This document shows positions 9,074 to 15,920 of a DNA stretch of 34,815 bases, in pieces. Below the pieces are notes generated by a model, which was not told where the DNA came from, did no database searches, and saw nothing but the letters and a program-made list of their open reading frames with translations. The stretch is from a bacterium (GTDB taxonomy: Bacteria; Hydrothermota; UBA3073; JACQXS01). The DNA lies in the NCBI GenBank assembly GCA_030605695.1, contig JAUWHX010000075.1, forward strand, positions 1-34,815, in the 5' to 3' direction. Within the stretch, counting starts at the first letter, position 1; every line of letters begins with the position of its first letter. Made by a program: the position numbers and the translations under genes.

Positions 9074-9598
9074 TTATCTTCTCCATGCTCTTGACTGCCA
9101 TTTTCTTGCTTCCTGCTGCCATCGTTTGAGTTCGTGCTCCCATTGTTCCTTTTCTACCCAACGGTCTTCCCAAGATTTTATCTTATCAATCCTGCCCTGA
9201 TGACGCTTACCTTCAAACTTAGTATCAAGCCATATATCTATAATCTTGGTTGCAAGTTCTTCAGGAACAAACTCAGCTGATAGAACAAGAATATTTGCAT
9301 CATTGTGCTGTCGTGAAGATTCTGCAAGTTTCTCATTTATGCAAAGAGCCGCTCGTATTCCATTTACTTTGTTGGCAACAATTGACATCCCAAGTCCACT
9401 GTTGCATATAAGAATTCCTCGCTCAAAATTCCCCTCTGCCACTTCTTGGGCAACCTTAAATCCAAAATCAGGATAATCACAAGATTTTACGTTCTCAGGA
9501 CCAAAATCCTGAATCTCTATCTTTTTGGATTTTAGAAACTTTTTTATATTTTTTTTAAGCCCGAACCCACGATGGTCTGCACCTATTGCAATCTTCAT
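9074..9598 (-). CDS. rpiB: Ribose 5-phosphate isomerase B
   Basis: MKIAIGADHRGFGLKKNIKKFL, CNSGLGMSIVANKVNGIRAALC; start placed at ATG 9598, not the longer ORF start; Trp-rich C-terminal tail. Confidence 0.93.
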   Translation of the reverse strand: MKIAIGADHRGFGLKKNIKKFLKSKKIEIQDFGPENVKSCDYPDFGFKVAQEVAEGNFERGILICNSGLGMSIVANKVNGIRAALCINEKLAESSRQHNDANILVLSAEFVPEELATKIIDIWLDTKFEGKRHQGRIDKIKSWEDRWVEKEQWEHELKRWQQEARKWQSRAWRR

Positions 9599-9605
9599 AT
9601 AACAC

Positions 9606-9633
9606 AAGATACTCGTCATTTCCGAGTTGTCAA
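9606..9633 (-). promoter_or_regulatory. Promoter of rpiB: TTGACA-N16-TATCTT, 7 nt before ATG
   Basis: -35 at 9628-9633, -10 at 9606-9611 (minus), start 9598; spacer holds ACTCG/CGAGT inverted repeat. Confidence 0.6.
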
Positions 9634-9768
9634 GATTTTTCTCAAATAATGTTCCGCAGCAAACCATCAGATGAGACGAGTTACAAAAAAGATTGACTTC
9701 CTGATTTTTATAGTGTATTTATGCAAAAAGTAACTCATGGAACTGATGTAAATCATTTAGGAGAAGAT

Positions 9769-10590
9769 ATGAGAGTTTTAATAATAAGTATATCGGTTTT
9801 AATCTTTTTATCTGGAATATCATGCTATCATCACTATAATTCCTACGAATATTATGAATATTATAGTGAAGGTGTAGAGTATGGAGCTCAAGCGAAATTT
9901 GAAGAAGCACAAAGACAATTTGAAAAGGCTCTGGATGTCAGTCAACCTTGTCCTCCTACAACTCTTATAAAAAGACGCTTGAAAATCATTGATGATGTAA
10001 TTAAAGAAAAAATAACAAAGGAAGCAGGTGTTTATTTATTCAAAGCAATAGCTCGTATTAACAAGACGATGACACTTCCGGAGAACCTTGTTTCACATAA
10101 GTGGCGTAATGTTACCCACAGACGGAGTTATCTCAATCAATGGAGGTTAGATGATGCTATAAATGATTGCAAAAAAGTTATTACTCTTTACTCAAACTAT
10201 GGAGAAGCATATCGTATTCTTGGGATAGCTTATTACTACAAGGAGATGTATGATGAGAGTGTTACTGAGAGCAAGAAAGCATTGAAGTCTAATCCAAATG
10301 ATGCTCTCGTATACTACGATCTTGGTTTTACCTATCTTGCCAAAGAGATGCTGGACGAGGCATGTGGGGCATGTGAGAAAGCTCTTTATATCAATCCAAA
10401 ATTTGGTGAGGTGCATAAGCTTTTAGCTAAAATCTATTATTGCAAACTAGCATATGAATTAGCTATTGAACATTGTGAGAAATTAGCCAAACTTGGGTGT
10501 ATGGTTCCTTCCGAACTCTTACATGTTTTAAAACCATATGATTATATGGGTAAACTCAAAACTTTAAATTTTTATGATGTGGAAGATTGA
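9769..10590 (+). CDS. TPR repeat lipoprotein
   Basis: Start at ATG 9769 preceded by taggagaag SD; signal MRVLIISISVLIFLSGISC then TPR units (AYRILGIAYYYKEMYDESVTESKKALKSNPNDA). Confidence 0.82.
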   Translation: MRVLIISISVLIFLSGISCYHHYNSYEYYEYYSEGVEYGAQAKFEEAQRQFEKALDVSQPCPPTTLIKRRLKIIDDVIKEKITKEAGVYLFKAIARINKTMTLPENLVSHKWRNVTHRRSYLNQWRLDDAINDCKKVITLYSNYGEAYRILGIAYYYKEMYDESVTESKKALKSNPNDALVYYDLGFTYLAKEMLDEACGACEKALYINPKFGEVHKLLAKIYYCKLAYELAIEHCEKLAKLGCMVPSELLHVLKPYDYMGKLKTLNFYDVED

Positions 10591-13500
10591 GATTAAAAAA
10601 CGAGATAATACAGAAGGAGAGAACCTCAAAAAGGATATCCTTGACCTTGTTGGAACGAATCCCGATTTATCTGGACCTGGCGAGAGAGTTAATATTGAAC
10701 GATGTGAGGTAATTCAGGTTTATTATCTTTTTGGGCAAACACATGTAGGGGTTCAATATATTGAACCCCTACAATCGGAAATTCAAAGAATTGCGGAAGA
10801 GTTGCTTGCAGATAGAGTTTGGGAAACATACAATATAGTTAAGAGTTCAGAGTTGAAAGTTCAGGGTAACAATTCCCTAATTCCCAAATATGAGGTTGAA
10901 GTTGCTTATAATCCCGGAGTGATGGACCCGGTAAGTGCAAGCACCTTAAAAGGAATACGGGATTTGGGAATCAAAGGTGTGCAAGAAGTAAAGAGAGCAA
11001 AAAAGTATTTAATCTATGGCTCACTATCTCAAGAAGAGTTAGAACTCGTTTGTAATAAACTTTTGCTTAATCCAACAATTCAGCATCGAGTTCAGAGTTT
11101 AGAGTTTAGAGTTAAGAGTCCAGAGTTAAGAGTTCCAGTTTTTGATAAACCAAATTATATAGATATTCTGAATGCTCCTATGGAAGAACTTTTAGATATA
11201 AGTAAAAATTATGGTTTAAGTCTTAACTCCGAGGAATTTAAGAAGATACAGTTGCATTTTAGGAGTCTTGGACGAAATCCCACTGATATAGAGCTTGAGA
11301 CAATTGCTCAAACCTGGTCCGAGCATTGCGTGCATAAGACATTCAAGTCAAAAATTAAGTTTAATGGGAAAATCATAGAGCCACTTTTTACCACACTTAT
11401 GAGAGCCACAAAAGAACTCTCGCGAGATTTCTGTGTCTCTGTTTTCAAGGATAATGCAGGTATAATAAAATTTACTGACGAACACAACATTTGTTTCAAA
11501 GTAGAGACTCACAATCACCCATCAGCTATTGAGCCATACGGTGGTGCAGGAACAGGAACTGGCGGAGTAATAAGAGATATTTTGGGAACAGGACTTGGGG
11601 CAAAGCCAATATTAAATACTGATGTTTTCTGTTTTGGGCCACCAGATTATCCTGCGAATAAACTCCCGAAAGGAACACTTCATCCCAAACGAGTTATGAA
11701 AGGAGTTGTAGCTGGGGTAAGAGATTATGGAAACAAAATGGGCATCCCAACTTCAAATGGAGCAGTGATATTTGACGAGAGGTATTTAGGAAATCCAGTA
11801 GTTTACTGTGGAACCGTTGGCTTAATGCCTTGTGATAAATGCGAAAAGCAGATTGTGCCAGAAGATTTGATTGTTCTCTTAGGTGGGAGAACTGGTAGGG
11901 ACGGAATACATGGAGTAACCTTTGCATCCAGAGAACTGACCGAAAGCTCGGAAACCGCGTCATCACAGGCAGTTCAAATCGGAAACCCAATCACCGAAAA
12001 GAAACTTACAGATGTGCTTCTTAAGTTGAGAGATGCAGGCCTATATCGTGCTATTACAGATTGCGGTGGAGGAGGACTTTCATCAGCTGTGGGCGAACTT
12101 CCAAGACCTTATGGAGCAGAAGTTGATTTAGACCTTGTGCCACTTAAATATGAGGGGCTCTCTTATCGGGAAATATGGATATCCGAAGCTCAAGAGCGTA
12201 TGATAATTTTTGTGCCTCAAGAGAATATTAAAAAACTACTTGAGCTATGTGCTAATGAGGATGTAGAAGCAACTGTCATTGGCAAAATAAGGAATGATAA
12301 AAGACTCTTGCTCCAATATAATGACACTATAGTTGGCAATCTTGATATGGAATTTCTCCACGAGGAGGTTCCTTTATCAATAAGAACAGCCAAATGGAGA
12401 CCACCGAAACTCAAGGAATCCAGCGATTCACGATTCACGATTCACGATTCACAAGACTTAACTCCTTACTTATTGAAAATTCTTTCAAGTTTAAATGTTT
12501 GTAGTAAAGAATGGGTAGTCCGCCAATACGACCATGAAGTTCAAGGAGGCTCTGTAATTAAACCTCTTCACGGAGATGCAGCAGTTACAAAACCTTTGCT
12601 TGATTCTAATCGTGGGGTTGTTGTGGGATGTGGGATTAATCCAAAATATGGAGAGATTGACCCATATTGGATGGCAGCCGGGGCTGTTGATGAGGCGATA
12701 AGAAACATCGTTGCGGTTGGAGCTAACCCAGAGCATGTAGCACTTTTGGATAACTTCTCCTGGGGAAACCCGAATAAGCCAGAAATATTGGGGCAGCTTG
12801 TTCGAGCCGTAGAAGGATGCTACTTTGCATCTAAGACTTACAAAGCACCATTTATATCAGGCAAAGACTCATTAAATAATGAATACCGAATAGGAAACAA
12901 AACTATATCTATTCCCTCAACCTTGTTAATTTCTGCTATTGGAATAATAGAGGATGTAAACAAAGCAATCTCAATGGATTTGAAAGCTCCTGATAATTCA
13001 ATATATTTGCTTGGTCTGACATTTGATGAACTTGGAGGCTCACATTATTATGAACTCCATGGATGGAGTAGCAATAAAGTTCCTAAAATTAAACCACAAA
13101 TTAAGATGCTCAAAAAACTTCATCAAGCGATGCAAATTGGGCTTATTCGTGCCTGTCATGATTGCTCGGAAGGTGGAATTGGAGTAACTTGTTCTGAAAT
13201 GTGTTTCTCTGGAAATCTTGGAATGCAAATCCGGCTTGATAAAGTAAAATGCGGAAAGCTCATTACTCAGGATGATACGATTCTTTTCTCTGAGTCTAAC
13301 ACAAGATTCGTGGTTGAAATAGCAAAAGAACAGGAAGCTGAATTTGAAAAACTAATGTCTGGATGTGATTTTAGTAAAATTGGGATAACTACTCCACAGG
13401 ATTCTTCGAAAAAGTCTCCAGAGCTTTTAATATTTGGGCTAAATGGGAAGCAAATTGTTAAGGCAAAAACTGCCGAGCTTAAAGAAGCCTGGCAATCTAC

Positions 13501-14338
13501 ATTAGCTTACAGTCAACGGTCAACAGTCAACAGTCAACAGTCAACGGCTAAAACTAACTCACAACTCACAACTCACAACCCACAACTCGCAACTCGTGTC
13601 TTGATTTTGAGGACAGCTGGAACTAATTGTGATATGGAAACTAAGTTTGCCTTTGAACTTGTCGGCTCAAAAGTAGATTCAGTGCATATAAATCAACTTA
13701 TAAGTCGCAAAAAGAGTCTTCAAGACTATGATATTCTCGTTTTGCCTGGTGGTTTTACCTATGGAGATGACATTTCTGCTGGCAAAATCCTTGCAAATGA
13801 ACTAAAATTTGGACTGGGAGAAGAACTTGAGAAATTCATTGATTCAAAAAAGCTGATACTTGGAATTTGTAACGGCTTCCAGATTCTTGCTAAACTTGGA
13901 TTGTTACCCGGAGGCAAATTAGGAGAACAACTTGTAACACTTACTAATAATACCTCAGGTATATTTCAATGTGAGTGGGTGCAATTAGAAGCTCCTAATA
14001 CTAAATGTGTATTTACCAGAGGGATTGAAGAACTTGAGTTGCCAATTGCTCACGCAGAAGGAAGGTTTGTCGCTTCTCGTCCTGTAATTTCGGAACTTGA
14101 GCAAAATAATCAAATAGCTCTTCGGTATAAAGATTACAATCCAAATGGCTCAATGTCAGATATTGCAGGGATATGTGACCCTTCAGGCAGAATCTTTGGG
14201 CTTATGCCTCATCCGGAGAGATTCGTATCCAAAATTCAACATCCTCAATGGACTCGCGATGAAATAGAGCCCTTAGGACTATTGATATTTAAAAATGCAG
14301 TGGAATATGTATCTAATAAAAAAACGAGTAATTTATGA
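10574..14338 (+). CDS. purL: Phosphoribosylformylglycinamidine synthase, fused PurS-PurL-PurQ
   Basis: Two N-terminal PurS-like segments, PurL core (ETIAQTWSEHCVHKTF, FKVETHNHPSAIEPYGGAGTGTGGVIRD, ITDCGGGGLSSAVGEL), C-terminal glutamine amidotransferase (VLILRTAGTNCD, LGICNGFQIL, GLMPHPER). Confidence 0.97.
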   Translation: MMWKIEIKKRDNTEGENLKKDILDLVGTNPDLSGPGERVNIERCEVIQVYYLFGQTHVGVQYIEPLQSEIQRIAEELLADRVWETYNIVKSSELKVQGNNSLIPKYEVEVAYNPGVMDPVSASTLKGIRDLGIKGVQEVKRAKKYLIYGSLSQEELELVCNKLLLNPTIQHRVQSLEFRVKSPELRVPVFDKPNYIDILNAPMEELLDISKNYGLSLNSEEFKKIQLHFRSLGRNPTDIELETIAQTWSEHCVHKTFKSKIKFNGKIIEPLFTTLMRATKELSRDFCVSVFKDNAGIIKFTDEHNICFKVETHNHPSAIEPYGGAGTGTGGVIRDILGTGLGAKPILNTDVFCFGPPDYPANKLPKGTLHPKRVMKGVVAGVRDYGNKMGIPTSNGAVIFDERYLGNPVVYCGTVGLMPCDKCEKQIVPEDLIVLLGGRTGRDGIHGVTFASRELTESSETASSQAVQIGNPITEKKLTDVLLKLRDAGLYRAITDCGGGGLSSAVGELPRPYGAEVDLDLVPLKYEGLSYREIWISEAQERMIIFVPQENIKKLLELCANEDVEATVIGKIRNDKRLLLQYNDTIVGNLDMEFLHEEVPLSIRTAKWRPPKLKESSDSRFTIHDSQDLTPYLLKILSSLNVCSKEWVVRQYDHEVQGGSVIKPLHGDAAVTKPLLDSNRGVVVGCGINPKYGEIDPYWMAAGAVDEAIRNIVAVGANPEHVALLDNFSWGNPNKPEILGQLVRAVEGCYFASKTYKAPFISGKDSLNNEYRIGNKTISIPSTLLISAIGIIEDVNKAISMDLKAPDNSIYLLGLTFDELGGSHYYELHGWSSNKVPKIKPQIKMLKKLHQAMQIGLIRACHDCSEGGIGVTCSEMCFSGNLGMQIRLDKVKCGKLITQDDTILFSESNTRFVVEIAKEQEAEFEKLMSGCDFSKIGITTPQDSSKKSPELLIFGLNGKQIVKAKTAELKEAWQSTLAYSQRSTVNSQQSTAKTNSQLTTHNPQLATRVLILRTAGTNCDMETKFAFELVGSKVDSVHINQLISRKKSLQDYDILVLPGGFTYGDDISAGKILANELKFGLGEELEKFIDSKKLILGICNGFQILAKLGLLPGGKLGEQLVTLTNNTSGIFQCEWVQLEAPNTKCVFTRGIEELELPIAHAEGRFVASRPVISELEQNNQIALRYKDYNPNGSMSDIAGICDPSGRIFGLMPHPERFVSKIQHPQWTRDEIEPLGLLIFKNAVEYVSNKKTSNL
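10744..10773. repeat. Perfect 30-bp palindrome TGTAGGGGTTCAATATATTGAACCCCTACA inside purL
   Basis: Every base pairs with its partner about the centre at 10758/10759; encodes HVGVQYIEPLQ. Confidence 0.97.
10837..10864 (+). repeat. Heptad array AGTTNAR x4 in purL
   Basis: agttaag agttcag agttgaa agttcag. Confidence 0.88.
11088..11136 (+). repeat. Heptad array GAGTTNA x7 in purL
   Basis: gagttca gagttta gagttta gagttaa gagtcca gagttaa gagttcc. Confidence 0.95.
12425..12452 (+). repeat. Heptad array GATTCAC x4 in purL
   Basis: Four perfect tandem copies. Confidence 0.97.
13510..13593 (+). repeat. Composite heptad array (CAGTCAA family then TCACAAC family), 12 units, in purL
   Basis: cagtcaa cggtcaa cagtcaa cagtcaa cagtcaa cggctaa aactaac tcacaac tcacaac tcacaac ccacaac tcgcaac. 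Confidence 0.97.
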
Positions 14339-14344
14339 AGGATT

Positions 14345-14818
14345 ATGAAGCTTGAGGAAGAAGTTGGGAAGGTTCTCAAACAGAAGGGACTTACAATCTC
14401 GGTTGTTGAATCCTGTACCGGTGGGCTTATTCAAAAACTAATTACTGATGTCTCAGGAAGTTCGGAGTATTTTCTTGGAGGCATTGTTGCTTATTCAAAC
14501 CTATTAAAACAGAAACTTCTTAATGTATCTCCACAGACTTTAATTACGCACGGTGCAGTTAGTGAAGAGACAGCTTGTGAACTTGCTCGTGGCGTGAGAG
14601 AAATCACTGGTGCAGACATTGGAGTTTCAACCACCGGGATTGCAGGTCCTGCTGGTGGAACTCCCAAAAAACCTGTTGGGCTCGTTTATATAGGGTTATG
14701 CACCGAGAAAATTCTAACTGCCCACAAATTTTTATTCAAGGGAACGCGCCAAGGAATAAGAAAACAAACAGCTGACAAAGCTCTTGAACTTGTGAAAAAT
14801 GTAATCCAAAGTATCTAA
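14345..14818 (+). CDS. pncC: CinA C-terminal-type nicotinamide-nucleotide amidohydrolase
   Basis: VVESCTGGLIQKLITDVSGSSEYFLGGIVAYSN, STTGIAGPAGGTPKKPVGLVYIG. Confidence 0.95.
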   Translation: MKLEEEVGKVLKQKGLTISVVESCTGGLIQKLITDVSGSSEYFLGGIVAYSNLLKQKLLNVSPQTLITHGAVSEETACELARGVREITGADIGVSTTGIAGPAGGTPKKPVGLVYIGLCTEKILTAHKFLFKGTRQGIRKQTADKALELVKNVIQSI

Positions 14819-14934
14819 AAAAGTCGTGGTTTTCTAAAGTAATGTATTCAAGTAAAGGTTATATTCATCGGCTGGCAAAACATAGCGAAGGTAAATATAG
14901 TAACAAATAAAATCGGCGTAGATTCTCTTAGAAA

Positions 14935-15237
14935 TTACGGAAGGAAAAAATTCAGAAGATTATTAATGGCTTCTTTTTTTACGCTTTCTTTATCGTAATA
15001 TCCTTCTTTTATACGCTCTCTTACTTCCTGAATTTTCTCTTCTCTTAATTCTGATGATTCTTCATTAAGTAGTTTGAGCAACTCCATTTCTTGCTTATGT
15101 CTGAGTTTTTCCTTTGCCTCCGAAGATATCTCTACCCTATCTTCATTCTTGACTTTATCAGTGAGTTTTTCTCTTTTATTAACTTTGTCAAATGCGTTTA
15201 TTTGCTCACTAATCTTTCTTATCCCATCTATCTCCAT
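14935..15237 (-). CDS. FlgM-like (anti-sigma-28 factor family) protein
   Basis: Short protein with DRVEISSEAKEKL...and C-terminal REEKIQEVRERIKEGYYDKESVKKEAINNLLNFF resembling the FlgM domain. Confidence 0.65.
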   Translation of the reverse strand: MEIDGIRKISEQINAFDKVNKREKLTDKVKNEDRVEISSEAKEKLRHKQEMELLKLLNEESSELREEKIQEVRERIKEGYYDKESVKKEAINNLLNFFLP

Positions 15238-15299
15238 TTTTTTCCTCCTGTTATTCTTATCGGCAGATTCTACATATACTTTAGAAAATATTTAAAAAA

Positions 15300-15854
15300 T
15301 TATACTTTCAAGTCAAGTCTTTGTCCTCCTATTTTCATTCTTGCTTCGCCTCCTACGGTATAAAATTTATGATGTTCCCAATCCACTCTCCATTTCATTA
15401 CGAAATATGCGTGCTCAATTTCTCGGCGATTGACAAGTGCTTTCGCAACTGCCCTTATTACATGCCCACGCTCGTGTCCAGCAACTCGAACCGGAGCTTC
15501 AAGTTCATTCATTGGAGTTGGATGCTGGAAGGTTGCTCCAACATCATCAGAACTATCCTTATAAGTTCGTGTTACTCCATATGTTACTTCAATACCTGGA
15601 AGAAAATTCCCATTTATATTTTCATCCTCTACTATCTTCTCTGCTTCTTTGAGCTTTCGCTCCGCAAGCCCCAAATTACCACGGTCACGAAGAGTCTCAG
15701 CTTCATTAAGGAGAGTATAGAACCTTGGAGAAAGCTTTCCTTGTTGTCCAATTGTTTGTTTTAAGCGAGTAAGCTTTCTCTCAATCTGATTCTCCTTTGG
15801 TGTAGAAGTATTTAGTTGAGGATAAGATGCTTTACTGATAGATTCTGGTCCCAT
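15300..15854 (-). CDS. SprA-related-like putative metallopeptidase
   Basis: HExxH-type motif AGHERGHV and a following YTVGGEARM segment, as in SprA-related proteins. Confidence 0.55.
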   Translation of the reverse strand: MGPESISKASYPQLNTSTPKENQIERKLTRLKQTIGQQGKLSPRFYTLLNEAETLRDRGNLGLAERKLKEAEKIVEDENINGNFLPGIEVTYGVTRTYKDSSDDVGATFQHPTPMNELEAPVRVAGHERGHVIRAVAKALVNRREIEHAYFVMKWRVDWEHHKFYTVGGEARMKIGGQRLDLKV

Positions 15855-15920
15855 ACTATTAACTATATCAAAAAAAGGGGGTTGTCAAGATAAAATCCGA
15901 TTCTTAGACTTAGGAAAAGC

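Noticed and set aside
9721-9768. Upstream ATG 9721 as start of the TPR lipoprotein
   Set aside because: No SD and it would precede the signal peptide by 16 residues; ATG 9769 has an SD and starts directly at the signal sequence.
13510-13593. CRISPR-like short repeats
   Set aside because: Units are 7 nt with no spacers and lie in a coding sequence.
14935-15237. Flagellar locus
   Set aside because: Only a FlgM-like protein is seen; no other flagellar gene in the window.
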